Source: G965216905 sp965216905 (GTDB taxonomy: Bacteria > Actinomycetota > Acidimicrobiia > Spongiisociales > ZC4RG35). Taken from it: 64,000 nucleotides of DNA. The stretch covers positions 2,728,001-2,792,000 of the forward strand of contig OZ244213.1 of assembly GCA_965216905.1 (NCBI GenBank), written 5' to 3'. This document shows, in pieces, positions 16,200 through 24,235 of the stretch. Under the pieces are notes generated by a model that was not told where the DNA came from, made no database searches, and saw only the letters and a program-made list of their open reading frames with translations. The position numbers were made by a program, and so were the translations under genes. Numbering within the stretch: the stretch's first letter is position 1; each line of letters opens with the position of its first letter.

Positions 16200-16718
16200 T
16201 CAGAGGTCGGCGGAGACCTGCCGGGCGATGTCGACCAGGTCGGCCACCTGATCCGCCGAGACTCCGCCTTCCGCCGAGATCTCGGCGATCATGCGACGGG
16301 CTTGCTCGGCGTCGTCGCCGGCGGCGATGTCGCGGAGCGACTCCTCGACGAGATCGAGAGCCACGCTCGGCTGCCCGCGATCGAGCATTTCGACCGCTTC
16401 GTCGAGGCGTTCGGTTTCGTATTGGCCGGACCACAGCACCGCTCCGATCCGTTCGTATGCGCGGTCGATGCCGTACAGCGGATCGCCGGGCACCGAGGGA
16501 TTGGCAACGGCCGCCAACGCCACGTTGGAGACACCGAGGACCATGGTCGCGGCCAGCACCGGCGTCAGCCGGCGGGCGATCCGCGGAGTGGTCACACGCC
16601 GGCGTCGGCCATCGACCCTCGACATGGCTCGTTCGACCGCGACGCGCGCTTCGCCGTCCGACACCTCTTCGGACAGGTGCCGGGCCCACGATCGGAGTTC
16701 GTCGTACGGTGATGCCAC
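16200..16718 (-). CDS. DUF5667-like single-pass membrane protein
   Basis: The 172-residue protein has a basic N-terminal cytoplasmic part of about 50 residues, one TM segment (LTPVLAATMVLGVSNVALAAVA) and an external helical domain starting PGDPLYGIDRAYERIG, the signature-like segment of DUF5667 proteins. The Glu/Ala-rich C-terminus is predicted helical. DUF5667 proteins often accompany ECF sigma factors in actinobacteria, but the sigma gene here is 2.4 kb away in a different transcription unit. Function unknown. Start GTG at 16718 lacks an obvious ribosome binding site. Confidence 0.65.
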   Translation of the reverse strand: MASPYDELRSWARHLSEEVSDGEARVAVERAMSRVDGRRRRVTTPRIARRLTPVLAATMVLGVSNVALAAVANPSVPGDPLYGIDRAYERIGAVLWSGQYETERLDEAVEMLDRGQPSVALDLVEESLRDIAAGDDAEQARRMIAEISAEGGVSADQVADLVDIARQVSADL

Positions 16719-16748
16719 GATGGAGAAGTCTGCCGCTCGCCGCCGATG

Positions 16749-17111
16749 TTACGTCGTGGGCGGTGGTCGGCGATAGACGCGAACGAGACCGACCACGACC
16801 GCCGTGATCCCCAATGCCGCCGCCAGGTAGGAGATGAGGGAACCGATGAAGACGAGCGCGGTGACGAGCAGCGCCATCGCGACGGTCGCAAGTCCGAAGA
16901 TCATCGGTGAGGCATGACCGGAGCCCGGATCGCGCAGGATGCGCACGTCGGTGGTACTGATCCAGATCAGCGTTCCGACGACGGCGGCCAGCGTGAAGAC
17001 CTCGACGGCCGCGACGGTCCCGAACACGAACAGCCACAGGATGATTGCGGCGCTCCCCAAGCCGATCGCGAGATCGCGGACGGCCTGGAATCGACGAGAC
17101 GGTTCGGTCAC
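16749..17111 (-). CDS. Four-TM membrane protein co-translated with pntB
   Basis: The 120-residue protein has a short basic N-terminus (MTEPSRRFQAVRD), then four hydrophobic segments at roughly 14-36, 38-52, 67-87 and 89-109, and a basic C-terminus (VYRRPPPTT). I do not recognise a family. The GTG start at 17111 overlaps the pntB stop by four bases, so its production is tied to transhydrogenase. It could be an accessory or assembly factor, but only gene order supports that. Confidence 0.75.
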   Translation of the reverse strand: MTEPSRRFQAVRDLAIGLGSAAIILWLFVFGTVAAVEVFTLAAVVGTLIWISTTDVRILRDPGSGHASPMIFGLATVAMALLVTALVFIGSLISYLAAALGITAVVVGLVRVYRRPPPTT

Positions 17112-18478
17112 TGCTCCTTGACCGCAGCCCCGACCTCGGTCAGGCCCTGCTTGGCGTCCGCGAACAGCATCACGGTGTTCGGCTCGTAGAAGAGTGGGTT
17201 GTCGATTCCGGCAAAGCCGGGCGAGAGGCTCCGCTTCACCACCACCACATTCCTGGCCTTGTCGACGTCGAGGATGGGCATCCCGCTGATCGGGCTGTCC
17301 GACTCCCGAGCGACCGGGTTGACCACGTCGTTCGCCCCCACCACCAACGCCACGTCGGTGTGCGGGAAGTCGTCGTTGATGTCCTCGAGATCGAACAGCT
17401 TGTCGTACGGGACGTCGGCTTCGGCCAGGAGCACGTTCATGTGGCCGGGCATGCGTCCTGCCACCGGGTGGATGGCATACCGAACATCGACGCCGCGATC
17501 GCCGAGCAGGTCGGCGAGGTCTCGAAGTGCATGTTGGGCCTGCGCGACCGCCAACCCGTATCCCGGGACGACGATCACCCGTTCCGCGAACGCCAGCGTC
17601 ACCGCGACATCGTCGGGGGTCCCGCTGATCGCGTGCCGCTGCTCGCCATCGCCGGTCGCGGCCGACGCGCCGTCCGCGCCGAACGCCGAGAAGAGCACTC
17701 CACCGAGTGTTCGATTCATGCCCCGGACCATGATCGCCGTCAGGATGAGCCCGGCGGCCCCGACGAGCGCTCCCGACACGATGAGCGCATTCGACTGAAT
17801 CACGAAGCCGGCCGCGGAGGCCGCCAATCCGGACAGCGAGTTCAGAAACGAGATGACGACCGGCATGTCCGCTCCGCCGATCGGCAGCGTTCGGGTGACT
17901 CCGATCACCAGGCTGGAGGCGACCAGCAGCCACACAACCGGTCCGGTTGCGCCCAATGCCAAGGCTGCTGCGGCGGTGAGGGCGACACCCGCCAGCACGA
18001 CGTCGGCGATCATCTGGCCGGGAAACACGATTCGTCGCCCGGCGATGATGCCCTGCAGCTTGCCGAAAGCGATCATGCTGCCGGAGAATGTGACCGTCCC
18101 GATCAGCACCGACAGTGCGATGGTCGTCAGGGTCACGCCGCCGAGGCCGTCCCCACCCACCAGTTCGGAGAGCGCCACGAGCGCCGATGCGCCACCACCG
18201 AAACCGTTGAATGCGGCGACGAGCTGGGGCATCGCCGTCATCTCGACCCGAGTTGCCAGCGCGGCCCCGATCGCGCTCCCGACGACCAGGCCGGCAAGAA
18301 TCACGCCGAAGGAGACCACCTGACGGTCGGCCAACGTCACGACGACCGCCACCAGCATGCCGCCGGCGGCGAGCCGGTTCCCATTGGCGGCGGTCGCCGG
18401 CGAGGAGAGTCGTTTCAGTCCCACGATGAACAGGACGGCGGCGACCAGGTAGGCGTATCCGGCCAGCGTTTCGTTCAT
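17108..18478 (-). CDS. pntB: NAD(P) transhydrogenase subunit beta
   Basis: PntB (456 residues) supplies most TM helices of the proton channel and the NADP(H)-binding domain III. The N-terminal 270 residues are hydrophobic with the family segment TLPIGGADMPVVISFLNSLSG. The C-terminal Rossmann domain has VIVVPGYGLAVAQAQHA, HPVAGRMPGHMNVLLAEADVPY and DVALVVGANDVVNPVA, all diagnostic. Together with PntA it couples the proton gradient to NADPH formation. The ATG overlaps the upstream gene's stop by four bases. Confidence 0.97.
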   Translation of the reverse strand: MNETLAGYAYLVAAVLFIVGLKRLSSPATAANGNRLAAGGMLVAVVVTLADRQVVSFGVILAGLVVGSAIGAALATRVEMTAMPQLVAAFNGFGGGASALVALSELVGGDGLGGVTLTTIALSVLIGTVTFSGSMIAFGKLQGIIAGRRIVFPGQMIADVVLAGVALTAAAALALGATGPVVWLLVASSLVIGVTRTLPIGGADMPVVISFLNSLSGLAASAAGFVIQSNALIVSGALVGAAGLILTAIMVRGMNRTLGGVLFSAFGADGASAATGDGEQRHAISGTPDDVAVTLAFAERVIVVPGYGLAVAQAQHALRDLADLLGDRGVDVRYAIHPVAGRMPGHMNVLLAEADVPYDKLFDLEDINDDFPHTDVALVVGANDVVNPVARESDSPISGMPILDVDKARNVVVVKRSLSPGFAGIDNPLFYEPNTVMLFADAKQGLTEVGAAVKEQ

Positions 18479-18756
18479 CGACGGTCCTTCCGGAACATCC
18501 GCAGCATGCGATCGGTGACCATGAATCCCCCCACGACGTTGATCGTGGCAAGGGTCACCGCCAAGAAGCCGAGCACTGCGGATCCGGGTCCGCCGTGGCC
18601 GGCGGCGAGGATTGCGCCGATGATGGTGATACCCGAGATGGCGTTCGATCCCGACATGAGCGGCGTGTGGAGTGTGGGTGGCACCTTCGAGATCACTTCG
18701 AGACCAACGAAGGAGGCGAGGACGAACACGGTGATCGGGATCAGCAGGTCGGTCAC
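18475..18756 (-). CDS. pntAB: NAD(P) transhydrogenase subunit alpha, membrane part (split PntA)
   Basis: The 93-residue protein with three TM segments corresponds to the C-terminal membrane region of a full-length PntA (PPTLHTPLMSGSNAISGITIIGAI is diagnostic). In this organism alpha is split into a soluble NAD(H)-binding gene and this small membrane gene, as in Rhodospirillum and many actinobacteria. GTG start at 18756 overlaps the stop of pntAA (GTGA); its own stop overlaps pntB. Confidence 0.95.
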   Translation of the reverse strand: MTDLLIPITVFVLASFVGLEVISKVPPTLHTPLMSGSNAISGITIIGAILAAGHGGPGSAVLGFLAVTLATINVVGGFMVTDRMLRMFRKDRR

Positions 18757-19895
18757 GAAGACTCCTCGGTGGGGGATGCGACATCGGCGAGACGGGGATG
18801 GGTGAGCCGACCATCCCTGGCGACGCATGTCGCCGTCACGATGTCGTCCGTCCAGTCGGGTTGATACGAGCCATCCTCTCCGGTCACGAGGGCCAGGAAG
18901 GCGGCGGCGTTTCTCCCGTACATCTGGCTGGCGTGGGTCGCCACCCCGCTGGCCAGGTCGAGATCGCCGACGACGGTCACGCCGGCGTGCGTCACCGTCT
19001 CCCCAGGGATCGTCACTTCGCAGTTCCCGCCCGTCGACGCCGCCGCGTCGACGATGACCGAGCCAGGCCGCATGGCCTCCACGCCGGACCGATCGATCAG
19101 TCGGGGAGCGGGCCGTCCCGGGATGGCGGCGGTGGAAACCACCACGTCCGCCTTCGCAACGTGGGGAGCCAGGGCAGCCACGACCCGTGCCTGCTGTGCC
19201 TCTTGGAGCTCTTGGGCGTATCCGCCGGTGGCGGTGGCGTCCTGGGCCTCCATGTCGAACTCGATGAATCGGGCGCCGAGGCTCTCCACCTGCTCGGCGG
19301 CGGCGGCCCGGACGTCGAAGGCCGAGACCGCGGCTCCCAGTCGTCGGGCGGTGGCGATGGCTTGGAGGCCTGCAACACCCGCTCCCAGCACGAGGACGGC
19401 GGCCGGCCGGATGGTCCCCGCTGCGGTGGTCAGCATCGGGAAGAACCGTCCGATCCGCACCGCACCCTGCAGGACGGCGTGGTACCCGCTGGCCGTCGCC
19501 TGTGATGAGAGGACGTCCATTGATTGGGCCCGGGTCGTCCGTGGGACCGCTTCGAAGGCAAAGAGATCGGCGTTGGTGGTCGCGAGGTCGGCGATGCCCG
19601 ATACGTCGTCGAAGGGCCGAAGTAGCCCGAGCACCGCCCGGGCCCGAACCTCTTCCGACGGGGGAGGGTCGACGACGACCAGCAGATCGCACTGCATCGT
19701 CTCCGCTCGGGGAGCGACGGTTGCCCCCGCCGCTTCGTACTCGGCGTCGGCATGTCCGGCTCCCGTACCCGCTCCCGTTTCGACCACTACCTCATGCCCG
19801 GCCTTGATCAGTCGCCCCGCAACGTCGGGGGTGACGGCCACCCGGCGTTCTCCGGACCGTTGCTGGCCGATGGTTGTGGGGACTCCGATACGCAC
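18753..19895 (-). CDS. pntAA: NAD(P) transhydrogenase subunit alpha, NAD(H)-binding part
   Basis: The 380-residue soluble subunit belongs to the alanine dehydrogenase/PNT family. It has the N-terminal RIGVP...GERRVAVTPDVAGRL motif, the Rossmann loop VLVLGAGVAGLQAIATA and the AAIPGRPAPRLI segment. It binds NAD(H) and delivers hydride to PntB. I chose the GTG at 19895 because homologues begin M-R-I-G-V-P and a TACTGT hexamer (19904-19909) lies 8 nt upstream, as in other apparently leaderless genes here; an upstream GTG at 19928 would add 11 residues. Confidence 0.95.
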   Translation of the reverse strand: MRIGVPTTIGQQRSGERRVAVTPDVAGRLIKAGHEVVVETGAGTGAGHADAEYEAAGATVAPRAETMQCDLLVVVDPPPSEEVRARAVLGLLRPFDDVSGIADLATTNADLFAFEAVPRTTRAQSMDVLSSQATASGYHAVLQGAVRIGRFFPMLTTAAGTIRPAAVLVLGAGVAGLQAIATARRLGAAVSAFDVRAAAAEQVESLGARFIEFDMEAQDATATGGYAQELQEAQQARVVAALAPHVAKADVVVSTAAIPGRPAPRLIDRSGVEAMRPGSVIVDAAASTGGNCEVTIPGETVTHAGVTVVGDLDLASGVATHASQMYGRNAAAFLALVTGEDGSYQPDWTDDIVTATCVARDGRLTHPRLADVASPTEESS

Positions 19896-19960
19896 GGTGC
19901 GCAACAGTACCCAAACGACTCCCCGCACAGAACTCCGGGGAGCGACTACGTTGGAAGGAG
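19896..19960. promoter_or_regulatory. Divergent promoter region between pntAA and the universal stress gene
   Basis: This 65-base gap holds back-to-back -10-like hexamers: TACTGT on the minus strand (19904-19909) and TACGTT on the plus strand (19947-19952), each 8 nt from its start codon. Between them is a 7-bp inverted repeat (CTCCCCG at 19919-19925, CGGGGAG at 19936-19942) that could be a shared operator. Both genes may therefore be leaderless and co-regulated. Confidence 0.5.
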
Positions 19961-20860
19961 ATGCTGACGTTCGATCGCACTTCCCTCGGCGTCGACCGAC
20001 CTGTGCTCTGGACTCGAGGTCGCGGATGCCGGGAACTCGCCGAAGTGCTGTCCGACGTCGAGCCGGTACGGGTGACGGATCAGCTCGCTCAGGTGTGCAT
20101 CGATCATCGGGCGGAGTTGCTCGTGAGCCGCCGGCTCTCGACCGCCCAGGATCTCGTCAATCGGGCTTCTCCGGTCGACTTCGACACGGGGAAGATCGAT
20201 CGAGTGGTTGCGGCGGTCGGTGGAGGTCCGCACTCGGTCCTCGCCGCCGAGGTGGCGGCGCGTGTCGGTGAGGTGCTCGGGCTGCACGCCACGATGATCT
20301 CGGCCTATCGGGAGCCGTCCGGTCAAGGCGGCGCCCTGCAAGCCATCGAGGCGATTGCCGACCGGGTTCCGACACTCGAGTATCGGTTGGTCGAGGCAGC
20401 CAAGATCGCCGACTTGTCCGAGCATCTGGATGAAGGAACTCTGGTCGTCCTCGGTGCCTCGGGTGGCTCCTGGTTCCAGCGCCTGTTCTTCGGTCCGGGA
20501 GCCAAACTCCGAAGTGAGGCCGAGGCGGGTGCAGTCGTGGTTCGAAGCGCCCCCCGGCGGGTGTTTCAGGTCATGGAGCCGCCGGTCTTCGTCGGCCCGC
20601 TGCTCCAGGTCGATGACGTCCGCAGGACGATGGCCGAACCGGTGGTGGCGATCGTCGACAGGGGCGTCCTGCAGGGGATCGTGGTACTCGATGATCTCGA
20701 CCGTGCTCGCGGGGATGAATCGGTGGGATCGTTCGCCGTGCCGTTCGACGGGATCGACGTGATGGCCCCGGTGGCGGATCTCCCGGCAAGCACGTACCCC
20801 GGCGCTGCGCTTCCCGTCGTCTCCGAGGACGGTCGCCTGGTCGGCGCCTTTCGCCGGTAA
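19961..20860 (+). CDS. Universal stress protein (UspA-like) with C-terminal CBS-like region
   Basis: In this 299-residue protein the central part (about 85-210) is a USP fold with the nucleotide-binding signature VVLGASGGSWFQRLFFGPGAKLR (G-x2-G-x9-G type). The C-terminal about 90 residues (VMEPPVFVGPLLQVDDVRRTM...LPVVSEDGRLVGAF) look like a compact CBS pair, which would bind adenosine nucleotides. The first 80 residues are unassigned. The GGAAGGAG before the ATG at 19961 directly abuts the start, so initiation may instead be leaderless from the TACGTT box. It is followed closely by the Tricorn gene. Confidence 0.78.
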   Translation: MLTFDRTSLGVDRPVLWTRGRGCRELAEVLSDVEPVRVTDQLAQVCIDHRAELLVSRRLSTAQDLVNRASPVDFDTGKIDRVVAAVGGGPHSVLAAEVAARVGEVLGLHATMISAYREPSGQGGALQAIEAIADRVPTLEYRLVEAAKIADLSEHLDEGTLVVLGASGGSWFQRLFFGPGAKLRSEAEAGAVVVRSAPRRVFQVMEPPVFVGPLLQVDDVRRTMAEPVVAIVDRGVLQGIVVLDDLDRARGDESVGSFAVPFDGIDVMAPVADLPASTYPGAALPVVSEDGRLVGAFRR

Positions 20861-20881
20861 CCTCCTCCGCCCGAGGGAGGT
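20860..20881 (+). promoter_or_regulatory. Hairpin enclosing the Tricorn ribosome binding site
   Basis: ACCTCC (20860-20865) can pair with GGAGGT (20876-20881), the ribosome binding site of the Tricorn gene, around a 10-base loop. The left arm begins within the UAA stop (20858-20860) of the upstream stress gene, so a terminating ribosome would open the hairpin. This suggests translational coupling. Confidence 0.45.
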
Positions 20882-20883
20882 CC

Positions 20884-23800
20884 GTGGCACAGCTCGGCTA
20901 CTACCGACATCCGACCATCCACGACGACACGATCGCGTTCGTCGCCGAAGACGACCTCTGGGCCGTTTCCACCTCCGGCGGTACCGCTGCCCGGATCACA
21001 GCCAATCCCGGTCGACAGTCGCATCCGCGACTGTCGCCGGACGGAAGCCGCATCGCCTATGTCAGTCTCGACGAGGGAAGGTCGGAGGTGCACGTCGTCG
21101 GCGTCGACGGAGGATCGGGACGCCGACTCACCCATCTCGGCGCATCGGTCATCGCGGTCGTCGGTTGGGATCCGGACGGTTCTTCGGTGTTGTTCGCATC
21201 CGACCACGCCCAAGCATTCCCCGGATGGGTACATCTGTATCGAGTCGGGCTGGACGGTTCCGCCCCCCAACCGCTGAAGGTGGGTCCGGCGTGGTCCATC
21301 GACCACGGACCGTCAGGGGGGACGGTCCTGGCCCGTCACGGTTTCGATCCGGCCAGGTGGAAGCGTTACCGGGGAGGCAGGGCGGGGCGTCTGTGGATCG
21401 ATCGGGAAGGAACCGGGTTCGAGACGTTCGGCGATCTCGACGGCAATCTGGCGTCACCGATGTGGGTCGGGCGGCGGATCTATTTCTTGTCCGACCACGA
21501 GGGCGTGGGCAACATCTACTCGTTGACGGTCGGGGGCCGCTCACTGCGCCGGCACACGGATCACGCCGGTTTCTATGCGCGCTTCGCCGCTTCGGATGGC
21601 CGTCGCATCGTGTATCACGCCGGAGCCGACCTCTGGCTCCTCGACCCCGGCAACGACGAACACCACCGCGTCGACGTGCGTCTTCGCACGGCGATACCTC
21701 AGCGGAACCGGAAGTTCGTCACGGCCGCCCACCGATTCGACACGGTGCGTCTCCATCCAGAAGGGCACTCGCTGGCCATGACCGTCCGCGGTGCTGCGTT
21801 CGCAGCTCCGCTCTGGGAAGGGGCACCCTCCCGATTCGGGGGCTCGTCGGCGGTTCGGCGGAGATTGGCGACGTGGCTGCCCGACGGCGAGCGGATCGTC
21901 TCGGTGACCGATGAGACCGGCGAGGAGCGTCTCGTGGTCGAACGGGTCGACCGTGCCGCCGAGCCGGTGCTCATCGATCGACCGATCGGACGGGTTCGGA
22001 GCCTGGATCCGGCCCCCGCCGGTGGAACTCGAGTCGCCATCACCAACCACCGGCACGAGGTGGTGCTCGTCGACGTTCCTCGGAAATCGGCGCGCATCAT
22101 CCATCGATCGCCGTATTCCTGGATCGGAGGAGTCGCCTGGTCGCCGGACGGCCGATGGCTGGCTTTCGGAGCCTCCACCAGCCGGACGACGATGAACATC
22201 CACCTCTACGACACCACCGATCGGCGCCTGCACGTTCTCGGCGAGCGTGAGTTCGTGGACTCCGGTCCCACCTTCGACCCCTCCGGCCGGTATCTGGGGT
22301 TTCTGTCGTCTCGTGTCCTCGAGCCGGTGGCGGATACTGCGTTCCACGACTACGGGTTCCCCCGCACCACCGTTCCGATCATCGTCTCGCTCCGCTCCGG
22401 AACACCGGCGCCGACGTCGGTCGCCCAGCGCCTGCCTCACGCTCCCGGCCAGCCACGTCCGGCGGGAGACGACGACAAGGCGGTCGTCGTCGACTTCGAG
22501 GGTATCGAGGGCCGGATGGCCCCGCTCCCGGTGCCGGTCGGTCGCTACTCGAGCTTCCGGCTGCTGGGCGATCGTGCGCTGCTGGTGTCGTGGCCGGTCC
22601 GCGCCGCCGGCCAGTCCATCCGCCGAGGCGAGAGCGTCACCGGAACCCTTCAGTCGTGGGACTTTGGTTCCGACAAGCTCGAAACCGTGGTCGACGGGGC
22701 GTCCGCCTACACGGTCTCGGCCGACGGCAAGACGATGGCAATCCGCCTCAAGAAGAAGCTCCGGGTGGTGCCCACGTCGTGGAAAGACGACAAGAACAGC
22801 CGGGACGCAGCCGTGCGAGAGACCGGATGGATCGATCTGGATCGCTTCCGAGTCGAGGTTCTTCCGGTGGCGGAGTGGCGTCAGATGTTCGACGAGGCGT
22901 GGCGGCTCCAGCGTGACCACTTCTGGAGCGAGGACATGACGGGCGTCGACTGGCTCGAGATCCACGACCGGTACGCGGCCCTCGTCGACCGCCTGGGCTC
23001 TCGGTCGGAGTTCGGGGACCTCGTCTGGGAGATGCAGGGGGAGCTCGGCACCTCCCACGCCTACGAGATGGGCGGCGACTACCGGCCGGCCCCGACTTGG
23101 ACGCTCGGACGCCTGGGAGCGGACGTGACCTGGAGGCGCGGTGCCTGGCGGATCGACAAGCTCCTGCAGGGCGACGCCTGGGATCCCGAGGCCACCTCGC
23201 CGCTGGCTGCGGCGGGCGTCGAGGTGAGGCCGGGGGACCGGATCCTCGCCGTCGATGGAACCGCCCTCGACGAGCACACGACCCCCGAGTCGCTCCTGGT
23301 TCACCGGGCCGGCCGGCCCGTGACCCTCGACGTGGCCACCGGTCGCCGGAGGCCGAGGACCGTCATCGTCACACCGCTGTCATCCGAGACGAAGCTTCGG
23401 TATCGGGATTGGGTGATCTCCAACCGGCGCATCGTCACCGAGCGAAGCGACGGCCGACTGGGCTATATCCACATCCCCGACATGGGTCCGTCGGGCTTCG
23501 CAGAGTTCCACCGATCCTTCCGAGCCGAGGTGGATCATGCCGGGTTGGTCGTGGATGTTCGGTTCAATCGCGGCGGCAACGTGTCCCAGCTGCTGCTCGA
23601 GAAGCTCATTCGGGCTCGGGTCGGGTATCGGGTGATGCGGTGGCGCGATCCAGTCGCCATGCCGACCGATGCTCCGGCCGGACCGATGGTGTGTCTCACC
23701 AACGAGATGGCGGGCTCGGACGGCGATATCTTCTCGCACGTCTTCAAACTCCGTCGGCTCGGACCGCTCATCGGGACCCGCACGTGGGGAGGTGTCGTTG

Positions 23801-24078
23801 GCATCTGGCCACAGCACGCCCTCGTCGACGGCACCGTGACCACCCAGCCCGAGTTCTCGACCTGGTTCTTCGATGTGGGGTACGGGATCGAGAACAGCGG
23901 AACCGTCCCCGATGTCGAGCTGGAGAACACGCCGTCGGATCATGCCGCCGGACACGACGCGCAGCTCGAGCGAGCCATCGAGGAGGCCGTCCGGTTGGTG
24001 GAGGCGGCCGATGCCGGCCTTCCCGATTTCACCGATCGCCCGTCGCTGGCCCCGCCGACGCTCGGTCCGAGGCCCTGA
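20884..24078 (+). CDS. tri: Tricorn protease (family S41)
   Basis: The 1064-residue protein is close to the archaeal Tricorn length. Two N-terminal beta-propellers (about 10-660, with WD-like SPDGxxIAY repeats) are followed by a C1 domain, a PDZ-like domain (about 750-840) and the C2 catalytic domain. All active-site residues fit Thermoplasma spacing: H725 (GTSHAY), S945-D946 (AGSDGD) and E1003 (GIENSG). Tricorn degrades oligopeptides released by the proteasome, which agrees with the Cdc48-like ATPase in this window. GTG start with GGGAGG upstream. Confidence 0.95.
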   Translation: MAQLGYYRHPTIHDDTIAFVAEDDLWAVSTSGGTAARITANPGRQSHPRLSPDGSRIAYVSLDEGRSEVHVVGVDGGSGRRLTHLGASVIAVVGWDPDGSSVLFASDHAQAFPGWVHLYRVGLDGSAPQPLKVGPAWSIDHGPSGGTVLARHGFDPARWKRYRGGRAGRLWIDREGTGFETFGDLDGNLASPMWVGRRIYFLSDHEGVGNIYSLTVGGRSLRRHTDHAGFYARFAASDGRRIVYHAGADLWLLDPGNDEHHRVDVRLRTAIPQRNRKFVTAAHRFDTVRLHPEGHSLAMTVRGAAFAAPLWEGAPSRFGGSSAVRRRLATWLPDGERIVSVTDETGEERLVVERVDRAAEPVLIDRPIGRVRSLDPAPAGGTRVAITNHRHEVVLVDVPRKSARIIHRSPYSWIGGVAWSPDGRWLAFGASTSRTTMNIHLYDTTDRRLHVLGEREFVDSGPTFDPSGRYLGFLSSRVLEPVADTAFHDYGFPRTTVPIIVSLRSGTPAPTSVAQRLPHAPGQPRPAGDDDKAVVVDFEGIEGRMAPLPVPVGRYSSFRLLGDRALLVSWPVRAAGQSIRRGESVTGTLQSWDFGSDKLETVVDGASAYTVSADGKTMAIRLKKKLRVVPTSWKDDKNSRDAAVRETGWIDLDRFRVEVLPVAEWRQMFDEAWRLQRDHFWSEDMTGVDWLEIHDRYAALVDRLGSRSEFGDLVWEMQGELGTSHAYEMGGDYRPAPTWTLGRLGADVTWRRGAWRIDKLLQGDAWDPEATSPLAAAGVEVRPGDRILAVDGTALDEHTTPESLLVHRAGRPVTLDVATGRRRPRTVIVTPLSSETKLRYRDWVISNRRIVTERSDGRLGYIHIPDMGPSGFAEFHRSFRAEVDHAGLVVDVRFNRGGNVSQLLLEKLIRARVGYRVMRWRDPVAMPTDAPAGPMVCLTNEMAGSDGDIFSHVFKLRRLGPLIGTRTWGGVVGIWPQHALVDGTVTTQPEFSTWFFDVGYGIENSGTVPDVELENTPSDHAAGHDAQLERAIEEAVRLVEAADAGLPDFTDRPSLAPPTLGPRP

Positions 24079-24182
24079 CACGGCGACCACCGACGGGGCT
24101 CCGCCACCGCCGACCAGGACCGGAGTGATCCCTCGCCCGATCGGCGAATCGGGCGGTGGGGACGGACGGATGGAATTCGCGA

Positions 24183-24226
24183 CCTGTCAGACAGGAGTTG
24201 AATCGATCGTCCAAGTGGGCTAACTT
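24183..24226 (+). promoter_or_regulatory. Promoter of the CAP/SLH gene with adjacent 13-bp palindrome
   Basis: TTGAAT (24198-24203), a 17-bp spacer and TAACTT (24221-24226) form a good sigma-70-type promoter. The TAACTT ends 9 nt before the ATG, so the mRNA would be nearly leaderless. Immediately upstream is the perfect palindrome CCTGTC-A-GACAGG (24183-24195), a plausible activator or repressor site. The rest of the 157-base gap from 24079 shows nothing else clear. Confidence 0.6.
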
Positions 24227-24235
24227 GCCGCCCGC

